Part shown: positions 9,435-23,091 of the stretch, piece by piece
Layout: every line of letters begins with the position of its first letter
Position numbering within the stretch: the stretch's first letter is position 1
Source of the DNA: Paraescarpia echinospica
Lineage: Eukaryota > Annelida > Polychaeta > Sabellida > Siboglinidae
DNA length: 64,000 nt
Direction of reading: 5' to 3'
Assembly: GCA_020002185.1 (NCBI GenBank)
Contig: CM034533.1
Coordinates: 72,947,260-73,011,259 of the forward strand
Translations under genes and position numbers: made by a program
Notes under the pieces: model-generated
What the model was told of the DNA's origin: nothing
The model's input: only the letters and a program-made list of their open reading frames with translations
The model's database searches: none

Positions 9435-9815
9435 CTGTTAAATAGATGTGAGATTGAAAACAGCCCTGCATGTAAGACAACGATAGTATTTTACACTGAT
9501 CAGTACGGTCTACTTTTTAAAAATATAATATTTTTATTGTCGTTACTCTATGACTTATTACACATTTATAAAAATTGTATTGCAATCAGATAATGTCACA
9601 TGGTTAAGACTAATCAACTGTTCGAATAAAATATAATCCAATTGTATACAAAATATATAATCGGACAAAGAATTTTGCGATGCTCTAGAAATGTTTTTTT
9701 GTTATTAACTATTATAATATTACATATTATATCTGATTTCTCTATCTATACCATGTGTGCATTCACTTTATTATATTGGGAATTGTTTTTTCAGTTAGAA
9801 AAGGGTGGTATTTAC

Positions 9816-9941
9816 CTTCGATCATTGTTTCAGCTGCCTGCGTAGTTTCTTCACTCGTACTTGTTGCGACTGCTTCTGTTGTCGCTTCCGAGGTCGAACC
9901 TTCAGTCGATCCACTTGTGTCCAACGAGACGGTGGTCGACG
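9816..9941 (-). CDS. internal exon, type A1
   Basis: A36-A-E-T-M-I-E end. Start T4-V-S-L-D-T-S. Confidence 0.8.
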
Positions 9942-10317
9942 CTGTTAAATAGATGTGGGATTAAAAATAGCCCTGCATGTAAGACAACGATAATATTTTA
10001 CACTGATCAGTACGGTCTACCTTTGATAAATAAACCTTTTATTTTCGTGATTGTATGACTTATTACACGTTTATAATAATTGTATTGCGATATGATAATG
10101 TCACATAGTTTAGTCTAATCAATTGTTCGAATAAAATCGAGTTCAATTATTTACACATTATATGATCGGACAAAGATCTTCGCGATACTCTAGAAAAATG
10201 TTTTTATTAGTAATTATAATATCACATATTATATCCGATTACTTAATTTACACCACGTGTGCATTCACTTTATTATATTGTGAATTGTTTGGTCAGTTAG
10301 GAAAGAGTGGTATTTAC

Positions 10318-10443
10318 TATCGCTCGTTGTTTCAGCTGTCTGCGTAGTTTCTTCACTCGTACTTGTTGCGATTGCTTCTGTTGTCGCTTCCGAGGTCAAA
10401 ACTTCAGTCGATCCAGTTGTGTCCACCGAGGCGGTGGTCGACG
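10318..10443 (-). CDS. internal exon, type A2
   Basis: 1,515 bases from the A2 at 8803 and identical to it in protein. Confidence 0.8.
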
Positions 10444-10823
10444 CTGTTAAATAGATGTGAGATTAGAAACTGCCCTGCATGTAAGACAACGATAGTATTT
10501 TACACTCATCAGTACGGTCTACTTTTTAAGAATAAAATATTTTTATTGTCGTTACTCTATCACTTATTACACATTTATAATAATTGTATTGCAATATGAT
10601 AATGTCACATGGTTAAGACTAATCAATTGTTCGAATAAAATCTAATCCTATTGTATACAAAATATATAATCGGACAATGAACGTCGCGATGCTCTAGAAA
10701 TTATTTTTATTATTAACTATTATAATATAACATATTATATATGATTACTGTATCTATACCATGTGTGCATTCAAATTATTATATTGTGAATTGTTTTGAC
10801 ACTTAGGAAAGTGTGGTATTTAC

Positions 10824-10949
10824 CTTCGCTCGTTGTTTCAGCTGTCTGCGTAGTTTCTTCGCTAGTACTTGTTGCGACTACTTCTGTTTTCGCTTCCGTG
10901 GACGAATCTTCAGTCGAACCAGTTGTGTCCACCGAGGCGGTGGTCGACG
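10824..10949 (-). CDS. internal exon, type A3
   Basis: 1,515 bases from the A3 at 9309. Confidence 0.8.
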
Positions 10950-11330
10950 CTGTTAAATAGATGTGAGATTGAAAACAGCCCTGCATGTAAGACAACGATA
11001 GTATTTTACACTGATCAGTACGGTCTACTTTTTAAAAATATAATATTTTTATTGTCGTTACTCTATGACTTATTACACATTTATAAAAATTGTATTGCAA
11101 TCAGATAATGTCACATGGTTAAGACTAATCAACTGTTCGAATAAAATATAATCCAATTGTATACAAAATATATAATCGGACAAAGAATTTTGCGATGCTC
11201 TAGAATTTTTTTTTTTTTATTAACTATTATAATATTACATATTATATCTGATTTCTGTATCTATACCATGTGTGCATTCACTTTATTATATTGGGAATTG
11301 TTTTTTCAGTTAGAAAAGGGTGGTATTTAC

Positions 11331-11456
11331 CTTCGATCATTGTTTCAGCTGCCTGCGTAGTTTCTTCACTCGTACTTGTTGCGACTGCTTCTGTTGTCGC
11401 TTCCGAGGTCGAACCTTCAGTCGATCCACTTGTGTCCAACGAGACGGTGGTCGACG
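11331..11456 (-). CDS. internal exon, type A1
   Basis: 1,515 bases from the A1 at 9816. Its downstream intron has a longer T tract near 11205. Confidence 0.8.
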
Positions 11457-11832
11457 CTGTTAAATAGATGTGGGATTAAAAATAGCCATGCATGTAAGAC
11501 AACGATAATATTTTACACTGATCAGTACGGTCTACCTTTGATAAATAAACCTTTTATTTTCGTGATTGTATGACTTATTACACGTTTATAATAATTGTAT
11601 TGCGATATGATAATGTCACATAGTTTAGTCTAATCAATTGTTCGAATAAAATCGAGTTCAATTATTTACACATTATATGATCGGACAAAGATCTTCGCGA
11701 TACTCTAGAAAAATGTTTTTATTAGTAATTATAATATCACATATTATATCCGATTACTTAATTTACACCACGTGTGCATTCACTTTATTATATTGTGAAT
11801 TGTTTGGTCAGTTAGGAAAGAGTGGTATTTAC

Positions 11833-11958
11833 TATCGCTCGTTGTTTCAGCTGTCTGCGTAGTTTCTTCACTCGTACTTGTTGCGATTGCTTCTGTTGTC
11901 GCTTCCGAGGTCAAAACTTCAGTCGATCCAGTTGTGTCCACCGAGGCGGTGGTCGACG
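11833..11958 (-). CDS. internal exon, type A2
   Basis: Third copy in the 1,515-base series. GATA donor. Confidence 0.8.
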
Positions 11959-12338
11959 CTGTTAAATAGATGTGAGATTAGAAACTGCCCTGCATGTAAG
12001 ACAACGATAGTATTTTACACTCATCAGTACGGTCTACTTTTTAAGAATAAAATATTTTTATTGTCGTTACTCTATCACTTATTACACATTTATAATAATT
12101 GTATTGCAATATGATAATGTCACATGGTTAAGACTAATCAACTGTTCGAATAAAATCTAATCCTATTGTATACAAAATATATAATCGGACAATGAACGTC
12201 GCGATGCTCTAGAAATGATTTTTATTATTAACTATTATAATATAACATATTATATATGATTACTGTATCTATACCATGTGTGCATTCAAATTATTATATT
12301 GTGAATTATTTTGACACTTAGGAAAGTGTGGTATTTAC

Positions 12339-12464
12339 CTTCGCTCGTTGTTTCAGCTGTCTGCGTAGTTTCTTCGCTAGTACTTGTTGCGACTACTTCT
12401 GTTTTCGCTTCCGTGGACGAATCTTCAGTCGAACCAGTTGTGTCCACCGAGGCGGTGGTCGACG
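12339..12464 (-). CDS. internal exon, type A3
   Basis: Third A3 in the 1,515-base series. Confidence 0.8.
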
Positions 12465-12843
12465 CTGTTAAATAGATGTGAGATTGAAAACAGCCCTGCA
12501 TGTAAGACAACGATAGTATTTTACACTGATCAGTACGGTCTACTTTTTAAAAATATAATATTTTTATTGTCGTTACTCTATGACTTATTACACATTTATA
12601 GTAATTGTGTTGCGATATGATAATGTGACATGGTTAAGACTAATCAATTGTTCGAAGAAAATCTAGTCCAATTATATACACAATATATAATCGGACAAAG
12701 AAATTTGCGATGCTCTAGAAATGTTTTTTTTATTAACTATTATAATATTACATATTATATCTGACTTCTGTATCTATACCATGTGTGCATTCACTTTATT
12801 ATATTGTGAATTGTTTTTTCAGTTAGAAAAGGGTGGTATTTAC

Positions 12844-12969
12844 CTTCGATCATTGTTTCAGCTGCCTGCGTAGTTTCTTCACTCGTACTTGTTGCGACTG
12901 CTTCTGTTGTCGCTTCCGAGGTCGAACCTTCAGTCGATCCACTTGTGTCCAACGAGACGGTGGTCGACG
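12844..12969 (-). CDS. internal exon, type A1
   Basis: A1 body. Its upstream intron carries a 3-base deletion variant (GTGACTATG instead of GTGATTGTATG, plus strand). Confidence 0.8.
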
Positions 12970-13343
12970 CTGTTAAATAGATGTGGGATTAAAAATAGCC
13001 CTGCATGTAAGACAACGATAATATTTTACACTGATCAGTACGGTCTACCTTTGATAAATAAACCTTTTATTTTCGTGACTATGACTTATTACACGTTTAT
13101 AATAATTGTATTGCGATATGATAATGTCACATAGTTTAGTCTAATCAATTGTTCGAATAAAACCGAGTTCAATTATTTACACATTATATGATCGGACAAA
13201 GATCTTCGCGATACTCTAGAAAAATGTTTTTATTAGTAATTATAATATCACATATTATATCCGATTACTTAATTTACACCACGTGTGCATTCACTTTATT
13301 ATATTGTGAATTGTTTGGTCAGTTAGGAAAGAGTGGTATTTAC

Positions 13344-13469
13344 TATCGCTCGTTGTTTCAGCTGTCTGAGTAGTTTCTTCACTCGTACTTGTTGCGATTG
13401 CTTCTGTTGTCGCTTCCGAGGTCAAAACTTCAGTCGATCCAGTTGTGTCCACCGAGGCGGTGGTCGACG
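13344..13469 (-). CDS. internal exon, type A2
   Basis: A2 with one synonymous change at Thr34. Confidence 0.8.
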
Positions 13470-13849
13470 CTGTTAAATAGATGTGAGATTAGAAACTGCC
13501 CTGCATGTAAGACAACGATAGTATTTTACACTCATCAGTACGGTCTACTTTTTAAGAATAAAATATTTTTATTGTCGTTAATCTATGACTTATTGCACAT
13601 TTATAATAATTGTATTGCGATACGATAATGTCACATGGTTAAGACTAATCAATTGTTCGAATAAAATCTAATCCTATTGTATACAAAATATATAATCGGA
13701 CAATGAACGTCGCGATGCTCTAGAAATGATTTTTATTATTAACTATTATAATATAACATATTATATCTGATTACTGTATCTATACCATGTGTGCATTCAC
13801 ATTATTATATTGTGAATTGTTTTGACACTTAGGAAAGTGTGGTATTTAC

Positions 13850-13975
13850 TATCGCTCGTTGTTTCAGCTGTCTGCGTAGTTTCTTCACTCGTACTTGTTG
13901 CGATTGCTTCTGTTGTCGCTTCCGAGGTCAAAACTTCAGTCGATCCAGTTGTCTCCACCGAGGCGGTGGTCGACG
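13850..13975 (-). CDS. internal exon, type A2
   Basis: D8E variant of A2, but its donor-side intron is A3-like, so the junction is recombinant. Confidence 0.8.
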
Positions 13976-14357
13976 CTGTTAAATAGATGTGAGATTATAA
14001 ACAACCCTGCATGCAAGACAACGATAGCATTTTACACTGGTCGGTACGGTCTACTTTTTAAAAATAAAATATTTTGTTATTGCCGTTAATCTATGACTTA
14101 TTGCACATTTATAATAATTGTATTGCGATACGATAATGTCACATAGTTCAGTCTAATTAATTGTTCGAATAAAATCGAGTTCAATTATTTACACATCATG
14201 TCATCGGACAAAGATTTTCGCGATACTCTAGAAATGGTTTTTTTTATTAACTATTATAATATAACATATTATATCCGATTACTGTAACTATACCATGTGT
14301 GTATTCACTTTATTATATTTTGAATTGTTTTATCAGTTAGGAAAGGATGGTATTTAC

Positions 14358-14483
14358 CTTCGCTCTTTGTTTCAGCTGTCTGCGTAGTTTCTTCACTCGT
14401 ACTTGTTGCGACTGCTTCTGTTGTCGCTTCCGAGGTCGAACCTTCAGTCGATCCTGTTGTGTCCACCGAGGCGGTGGCCGACG
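14358..14483 (-). CDS. internal exon, type A6
   Basis: T3A. T40K from a CTTTGT variant near the donor. Confidence 0.8.
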
Positions 14484-14863
14484 CTGTTAAATAGATGTGA
14501 GATTAGAAACAGCCCTGCATGTAAGACAACGATAGTATTTTACACTCATCAGTACGGTCTACTTTTTAAAAATAAAATATTTTTATTGTCGTTACTCTAT
14601 GACTTATTACACATTTATAAAAATTGTATTGCAATCAGATAATGTCACATGGTTAAGACTAATCAACTGTTCGAATAAAATATAATCCAATTGTATACAC
14701 AATATATAATCGGACAAAGAAATTCGCGATGCTCTAGAAATGTTTTTTTTTATTAACTATTATAATATAACATATTATATCTGATTTCTCTATCTATACC
14801 ATGTGTGCATTCACTTTATTATATTGTGAATTGTTTTGTCAGTTAGGAAAGGGTGGTATTTAC

Positions 14864-14989
14864 CTTCGCTCGTTGTTTCAGCTGTCTGCGTAGTTTCTTC
14901 GCTCTTACTTGTTGCGACTGCTTCTGTTGTCGCTTCCGAGGTCGAACCTTCAGTCGATCCAGTTGTGTCCACCGAGGCGGTGGTCGACG
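14864..14989 (-). CDS. internal exon, type A5
   Basis: T29K. Otherwise the A consensus. Confidence 0.8.
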
Positions 14990-15363
14990 CTGTTAAATAG
15001 ATGTGAGATTAAAAATAGCCTTGCATGTAAGACATCGATAATATTTTACACTGATCAGTACGGTCTACCTTTGATAAATAAACCTTTTATTTTCGTGACT
15101 ATGACTTATTACACGTTTATAATAATTGTATTGCGATATGATAATGTCACATAGTTTAGTCTAATCAATTGTTCGAATAAAATCGAGTTAAATTATTTAC
15201 AAATTATATGATCGGACAAAGATCTTCGCGATACTCTAGAAAAATGTTTTTATTAGTTATTATAATATCACATATTATATACGATTACTTAATTTATACC
15301 ACGTGTGCGTTCACTTTATTATATTGTGAATTGTTTGGTCAGTTAGGAAAGAGTGGTATTTAC

Positions 15364-15489
15364 TATCGCTCGTTGTTTCAGCTGTCTGCGTAGTTTCTTC
15401 ACTCGTACTTGTTGCGATTGCTTCTGTTGTCGCTTCCGAGGTCAAAACTTCAGTCGATCCAGTTGTGTCCACCGAGGCGGTGGTCGACG
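15364..15489 (-). CDS. internal exon, type A2
   Basis: Last exon of the block 13850-15489, which recurs at 24987 and 30040. Confidence 0.8.
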
Positions 15490-15872
15490 CTGTTAAATAG
15501 ATGTGAGATTATAAACAACCCTGCATGTAAGACAACGATAGCATTTTACTCTGGTCAGTACGGTCTACTTTTTAAAAATAAAATATTTTGTTATTGCCGT
15601 TAATCTATGACTTATTGCACATTTATAATAATTGTATTGCGATACGATAATGTCACATAGTTCAGTCTAATTAATTGTTCGAATAAAATCGGGTTCAATT
15701 ATATACATATCATGTCATCGGACAAAGATATTCGCGATGCTCTAGAAATGTTTTTTTTTTATTAACTATTATAATATAACATATTATATCCGATTACTGT
15801 ATCTATACCATGTGTGCATTCACTTTATTATATTGTTAATTGTTTTATCAGTTAGGAAAGGATGGTATTTAC

Positions 15873-15998
15873 ATTCGCTCGTTGTTTCAGCTGTCTGCGT
15901 AGTTTCTTCACTCGTACTTGTTGCGATTGCTTCTGTTGTCGCTTCCGAGGTCAAAACTTCAGTCGATCCAGTTGTCTCCACCGAGGCGGTGGTCGACG
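15873..15998 (-). CDS. internal exon, type A2 body with A4 end
   Basis: V15-L16, I25 and D8E of A2, but it ends GAAT/GTAAAT like A4, giving a Ser junction codon. A within-exon recombinant. Confidence 0.8.
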
Positions 15999-16381
15999 CT
16001 GTTAAATAGATGTGAGATTATAAACAACCCTGCATGTAAGACAACGATAGCATTTTACACTGGTCGGTACGGTCTACTTTTTAAAAATAAAATATTTTGT
16101 TATTGCCGTTAATCTATGACTTATTGCACATTTATAATAATTGTATTGCGATACGATAATGTCACATAGTTCAGTCTAATTAATTGTTCGAATAAAATCG
16201 GGTTCAATTATATACATATCATGTCATCGGACAAAGATATTCGCGATGCTCTAGAAATGTTTTTTTTTTATTAACTATTATAATATAACATATTATATCC
16301 GATTACTGTATCTATACCATGTGTGCATTCACTTTATTATATTGTTAATTGTTTTATCAGTTAGGAAAGGATGGTATTTAC

Positions 16382-16507
16382 ATTCGCTCGTTGTTTCAGC
16401 CGTCTGCGTAGTTTCTTCACTCGTACTTGTTGCGACTGCTTCTGTTGTCGCTTCCGACGTCGAACCTTCAGTCGATCCTGTTGTGTCCACCGAGGCGGTG
16501 GTCGACG
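16382..16507 (-). CDS. internal exon, type A4
   Basis: Consensus protein. Ends GAAT/GTAAAT. Confidence 0.8.
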
Positions 16508-16887
16508 CTGTTAAATAGATGTGAGATTAGAAACTGCCCTGCATGTAAGACAACGATAGTATTTTACACTCATCAGTACGGTCTACTTTTTAAGAATAAA
16601 ATATTTTTATTGTCGTTACTCTATCACTTATTACACATTTATAATAATTGTATTGCAATATGATAATGTCACATGGTTAAGACTAATCAATTGTTCGAAT
16701 AAAATCTAATCCTATTGTATACAAAATATATAATCGGACAATGAACGTCGCGATGCTCTAGAAATTATTTTTATTATTAACTATTATAATATAACATATT
16801 ATATCTGATTACTGTATCTATACCATGTGTGCATTCACATTATTATATTGTGAATTGTTTTGACACTTAGGAAAGTGTGGTATTTAC

Positions 16888-17013
16888 CTTCGCTCGTTGT
16901 TTCTACTGTCTGCGTAGTTTCTTCGCTAGTACTTGTTGCGACTACTTCTGTTTTCGCTTCCGTGGACGAATCTTCTGTCGAACCAGTTGTGTCCACCGAG
17001 GCGGTGGTCGACG
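16888..17013 (-). CDS. internal exon, type A3
   Basis: A37V variant. Confidence 0.8.
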
Positions 17014-17394
17014 CTGTTAAATAGATGTGAGATTGAAAACAGCCCTGCATGTAAGACAACGATAGTATTTTACACTGATCAGTACGGTCTACTTTTAAAA
17101 AATATAATATTTTTATTGTCGTTACTCTATGACTTATTACACATTTATAGTAATTGTGTTGCGATATGATAATGTGACATGGTTAAGACTAATCAATTGT
17201 TCGAAGAAAATCTAGTCCAATTGTATACACAATATATAATCGGACAAAGAAATTTGCGATGCTCTAGAAATGTTTTTTTGTTATTAACTATTATAATATT
17301 ACATATTATATCTGATTTCTGTATCTATACCATGTGTGCATTCACTTTATTATATTGGGAATTGTTTTTTCAGTTAGAAAAGGGTGGTATTTAC

Positions 17395-17520
17395 CTTCGA
17401 TCATTGTTTCAGCTGCCTGCGTAGTTTCTTCACTCGTACTTGTTGCGACTGCTTCTGTTGTCGCTTCCGAGGTCGAACCTTCAGTCGATCCACTTGTGTC
17501 CAACGAGACGGTGGTCGACG
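17395..17520 (-). CDS. internal exon, type A1
   Basis: Standard A1. Confidence 0.8.
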
Positions 17521-17896
17521 CTGTTAAATAGATGTGGGATTAAAAATAGCCCTGCATGTAAGACAACGATAATATTTTACACTGATCAGTACGGTCTACC
17601 TTTGATAAATAAACCTTTTATTTTCGTAATTGTATGACTTATTACACGTTTATAATAATTGTATTGCGATATGATAATGTCACATAGTTTAGTCTAATCA
17701 ATTGTTCGAATAAAATCGAGTTAAATTATTTACACATTATATGATCGGACAAAGATCTTCGCGATACTCTAGAAAAATGTTTTTATTAGTAATTATGATA
17801 TCACATATTATATCCGATTACTTAATTTATACCACGTGTGCATTCACTTTATTATATTGTGAATTGTTTGGTCAGTTAGGAAAGAGTGGTATTTAC

Positions 17897-18022
17897 TATC
17901 GCTCGTTGTTTCAGCTGTCTGCGTAGTTTCTTCACCCGTACTTGTTGCGATTGCTTCTGTTGTCGCTTCCGAGGTCAAAACTTCAGTCGATCCAGTTGTG
18001 TCCACCGAGGCGGTGGTCGACG
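17897..18022 (-). CDS. internal exon, type A2
   Basis: GATA donor. Carries an S30G change (ACCCGT variant on the plus strand). Confidence 0.8.
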
Positions 18023-18404
18023 CTGTTAAATAGATGTGAGATTATAAACAACCCTGCATGTAAGACAACGATAGCATTTTACACTGGTCGGTACGGTCTA
18101 CTTTTTAAAAATAAAATATTTTGTTATTGCCGTTAATCTATGACTTATTGCACATTTATAATAATTGTATTGCGATACGATAATGTCACATAGTTCAGTC
18201 TAATTAATTGTTCGAATAAAATCGGGTTCAATTATATACATATCATGTCATCGGACAAAGATATTCGCGATGCTCTAGAAATGTTTTTTTTTATTAACTA
18301 TTATAATATAACATATTATATCCGATTACTGTATCTATACCATGTGTGCATTCACTTTATTATATTGTTAATTGTTTTATCAGTTAGGAAAGGATGGTAT
18401 TTAC

Positions 18405-18530
18405 ATTCGCTCGTTGTTTCAGCCGTCTGCGTAGTTTCTTCACTCGTACTTGTTGCGACTGCTTCTGTTGTCGCTTCCGACGTCGAACCTTCAGTCGATC
18501 CTGTTGTGTCCACCGAGGCGGTGGTCGACG
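18405..18530 (-). CDS. internal exon, type A4
   Basis: GAAT donor, consensus protein. Confidence 0.8.
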
Positions 18531-18910
18531 CTGTTAAATAGATGTGAGATTAGAAACTGCCCTGCATGTAAGACAACGATAGTATTTTACACTCATCAGT
18601 ACGGTCTACTTTTTAAGAATAAAATATTTTTATTGTCGTTACTCTATCACTTATTACACATTTATAATAATTGTATTGCAATATGATAATGTCACATGGT
18701 TAAGACTAATCAATTGTTCGAATAAAATCTAATCCTATTGTATACAAAATATATAATCGGACAATGAACGTCGCGATGCTCTAGAAATGATTTTTATTAT
18801 TAACTATTATAATATAACATATTATATCTGATTACTGTATCTATACCATGTGTGCATTCACATTATTATATTGTGAATTGTTTTGACACTTAGGAAAGTG
18901 TGGTATTTAC

Positions 18911-19036
18911 CTTCGCTCGTTGTTTCAGCTGTCTGCGTAGTTTCTTCGCTAGTACTTGTTGCGACTACTTCTGTTTTCGCTTCCGTGGACGAATCTTCAG
19001 TCGAACCAGTTGTGTCCACCGAGGCGGTGGTCGACG
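18911..19036 (-). CDS. internal exon, type A3
   Basis: Standard A3, but its upstream intron is the A2-type (ATAAACAACC on the plus strand), so it sits at a recombinant boundary. Confidence 0.8.
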
Positions 19037-19417
19037 CTGTTAAATAGATGTGAGATTATAAACAACCCTGCATGTAAGACAACGATAGCATTTTACTCTG
19101 GTCAGTACGGTCTACTTTTTAAAAATAAAATATTTTGTTATTGCCGTTAATCTATGACTTATTGCACATTTATAATAATTGTATTGCGATACGATAATGT
19201 CACATAGTTCAGTCTAATTAATTGTTCGAATAAAATCGGGTTCAATTATATACATATCATGTCATCGGACAAAGATATTCGCGATGCTCTAGAATTTTTT
19301 TTTTTATTAACTATTATAATATAACATATTATATCCGATTACTGTATCTATACCATGTGTGCATTCACTTTATTATATTGTTAATTGTTTTATCAGTTAG
19401 GAAAGGATGGTATTTAC

Positions 19418-19543
19418 ATTCGCTCGTTGTTTCAGCCGTCTGCGTAGTTTCTTCACTCGTACTTGTTGCGACTGCTTCTGTTGTCGCTTCCGACGTCGAA
19501 CCTTCAGTCGATCCTGTTGTGTCCACCGAGGCGGTGGTCGACG
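19418..19543 (-). CDS. internal exon, type A4
   Basis: GAAT donor. Confidence 0.8.
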
Positions 19544-19923
19544 CTGTTAAATAGATGTGAGATTAGAAACTGCCCTGCATGTAAGACAACGATAGTATTT
19601 TACACTCATCAGTACGGTCTACTTTTTAAGAATAACATATTTTTATTGTCGTTACTCTATCACTTATTACACACTTATAATAATTGTATTGCAATATGAT
19701 AATGTCACATGGTTAAGACTAATCAATTGTTCGAATAAAATCTAATCCTGTTGTATACAAAATATATAATCGGACAATGAACGTCGCGATGCTCTAGAAA
19801 TGATTTTTATTATTAACTATTATAATATAACATATTATATCTGATTACTGTGTCTATACCATGTGTGCATTCACATTATTATATTGTGAATTGTTTTGAC
19901 ACTTAGGAAAGTGTGGTATTTAC

Positions 19924-20049
19924 TATCGCTCGTTGTTTCAGCTGTCTGCGTAGTTTCTTCACTCGTACTTGTTGCGATTGCTTCTGTTGTCGCTTCCGAG
20001 GTCAAAACTTCAGTCGATCCAGTTGTGCCCACCGAGGCGGTGGTCGACG
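19924..20049 (-). CDS. internal exon, type A2
   Basis: D8G variant, shared with the copy at 31554. Confidence 0.8.
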
Positions 20050-20432
20050 CTGTTAAATAGATGTGAGATTATAAACAACCCTGCATGTAAGACAACGATA
20101 GCATTTTACACTGGTCGGTACGGTCTACTTTTTAAAAATAAAATATTTTGTTATTGCCGTTAATCTATGACTTATTGCACATTTATAATAATTGTATTGC
20201 GATACGATAATGTCACATAGTTCAGTCTAATTAATTGTTCGAATAAAATCGGGTTCAATTATATACATATCATGTCATCGGACAAAGATATTCGCGATGC
20301 TCTAGAAATGTTTTTTTTTTATTAACTATTATAATATAACATATTATATCCGATTACTGTATCTATACCATATGTGCATTCACTTTATTATATTGTTAAT
20401 TGTTTTATCAGTTAGGAAAGGATGGTATTTAC

Positions 20433-20558
20433 ATTCGCTCGTTGTTTCAGCTGTCTGCGTAGTTTCTTCACTCGTACTTGTTGCGATTGCTTCTGTTGTC
20501 GCTTCCGAGGTCAAAACTTCAGTCGATCCAGTTGTCTCCACCGAGGCGGTGGTCGACG
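20433..20558 (-). CDS. internal exon, type A2 body with A4 end
   Basis: Same recombinant form as 15873, with D8E and GAAT. Confidence 0.8.
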
Positions 20559-20941
20559 CTGTTAAATAGATGTGAGATTATAAACAACCCTGCATGTAAG
20601 ACAACGATAGCATTTTACACTGGTCGGTACGGTCTACTTTTTAAAAATAAAATATTTTGTTATTGCCGTTAATCTATAACTTATTGCACATTTATAATAA
20701 TTGTATTGCGATACGATAATGTCACATAGTTCAGTCTAATTAATTGTTCGAATAAAATCGGGTTCAATTATATACATATCATGTCATCGGACAAAGATAT
20801 TCGCGATGCTCTAGAAATGTTTTTTTTTTATTAACTATTATAATATAACATATTATATCCGATTACTGTATCTATACCATGTGTGCATTCACTTTATTAT
20901 ATTGTTAATTGTTTTATCAGTTAGGAAAGGATGGTATTGAC

Positions 20942-21067
20942 ATTCGCTCGTTGTTTCAGCCGTCTGCGTAGTTTCTTCACTCGTACTTGTTGCGACTGCT
21001 TCTGTTGTCGCTTCCGACGTCGAACCTTCAGTCGATCCTGTTGTGTCCACCGAGACGGTGGTCGACG
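20942..21067 (-). CDS. internal exon, type A4, altered donor
   Basis: A5V. The donor reads GTCAAT instead of GTAAAT, a weaker match because the +3 purine is lost. Confidence 0.72.
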
Positions 21068-21447
21068 CTGTTAAATAGATGTGAGATTAGAAACTGCCCT
21101 GCATGTAAGACAACGATAGTATTTTACACTCATCAGTACGGTCTACTTTTTAAGAATAAAATATTTTTATTGTCGTTACTCTATCACTTATTACACATTT
21201 ATAATAATTGTATTGCAATATGATAATGTCACATGGTTAAGACTAATCAATTGTTCGAATAAAATCTAATCCTATTGTATACAAAATATATAATCGGACA
21301 ATGAACGTCGCGATGCTCTAGAAATTATTTTTATTATTAACTATTATAATATAACATATTATATCTGATTACTGTATCTATTCCATGTGTGCATTCACAT
21401 TATTATATTGTGAATTGTTTTGACACTTAGGAAAGTGTGGTATTTAC

Positions 21448-21573
21448 CTTCGCTCGTTGTTTCTACTGTCTGCGTAGTTTCTTCGCTAGTACTTGTTGCG
21501 ACTACTTCTGTTTTCGCTTCCGTGGACGAATCTTCAGTCGAACCAGTTGTGTCCACCGAGGCGGTGGTCGACG
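21448..21573 (-). CDS. internal exon, type A3
   Basis: A37V variant, as at 16888, 4,560 bases away. Confidence 0.8.
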
Positions 21574-21953
21574 CTGTTAAATAGATGTGAGATTGAAAAC
21601 AGCCCTGCATGTAAGACAACGATAGTATTTTACACTGATCAGTACGGTCTACTTTTTAAAAATATAATATTTTTATTGTCGTTACTCTATGACTTATTAC
21701 ACATTTATAGTAATTGTGTTGCGATATGATAATGTGACATGGTTAAGACTAATCAATTGTTCGAAGAAAATCTAGTCCAATTGTATACACAATATATAAT
21801 CGGACAAAGAAATTTGCGATGCTCTAGAAATGTTTTTTTTTATTAACTATTATAATATTACATATTATATCTGATTTCTGTATCTATACCATGTGTGCAT
21901 TCACTTTATTATATTGGGAATTGTTTTTTCAGTTAGAAAAGGGTGGTATTTAC

Positions 21954-22079
21954 CTTCGATCATTGTTTCAGCTGCCTGCGTAGTTTCTTCACTCGTACTT
22001 GTTGCGACTGCTTCTGTTGTCGCTTCAGAGGTCGAACCTTCAGTCGATCCACTTGTGTCCAACGAGACGGTGGTCGACG
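21954..22079 (-). CDS. internal exon, type A1
   Basis: A1 with one synonymous change at Ser18. Confidence 0.8.
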
Positions 22080-22455
22080 CTGTTAAATAGATGTGGGATT
22101 AAAAATAGCCCTGCATGTAAGACAACGATAATATTTTACACTGATCAGTACGGTCTACCTTTGATAAATAAACCTTTTATTTTCGTAATTGTATGACTTA
22201 TTACACGTTTATAATAATTGTATTGCGATATGATAATGTCACATAGTTTAGTCTAATCAATTGTTCGAATAAAATCGAGTTAAATTATTTACACATTATA
22301 TGATCGGACAAAGATCTTCGCGATACTCTAGAAAAATGTTTTTATTAGTAATTATGATATCACATATTATATCCGATTACTTAATTTATACCACGTGTGC
22401 ATTCACTTTATTATATTGTGAATTGTTTGGTCAGTTAGGAAAGAGTGGTATTTAC

Positions 22456-22581
22456 TATCGCTCGTTGTTTCAGCTGTCTGCGTAGTTTCTTCACTCGTAC
22501 TTGTTGCGATTGCTTCTGTTGTCGCTTCCGAGGTCAAAACTTCAGTCGATCCAGTTGTGTCCACCGAGGCGGTGGTCGACG
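22456..22581 (-). CDS. internal exon, type A2
   Basis: Standard A2. Confidence 0.8.
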
Positions 22582-22965
22582 CTGTTAAATAGATGTGAGA
22601 TTATAAACAACCCTGCATGTAAGACAACGATAGCATTTTACACTGGTCGGTACGGTCTACTTTTTAAAAATAAAATATTTTGTTATTGCCGTTAATCTAT
22701 GACTTATTGCACATTTATAATAATTGTATTGCGATACGATAATGTCACATAGTTCAGTCTAATTAATTGTTCGAATAAAATCGGGTTCAATTATATACAT
22801 ATCATGTCATCGGACAAAGATATTCGCGATGCTCTAGAAATGTTTTTTTTTTTATTAACTATTATAATATAACATATTATATCCGATTACTGTATCTATA
22901 CCATGTGTGCATTCACTTTATTATATTGTTAATTGTTTTATCAGTTAGGAAAGGATGGTATTTAC

Positions 22966-23091
22966 ATTCGCTCGTTGTTTCAGCCGTCTGCGTAGTTTCT
23001 TCACTCGTACTTGTTGCGACTGCTTCTGTTGTCGCTTCCGACATCGAACCTTCAGTCGATCCTGTTGTATCCACCGAGGCGGTGGTCGACG
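22966..23091 (-). CDS. internal exon, type A4
   Basis: T17M. GAAT donor. Confidence 0.8.
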
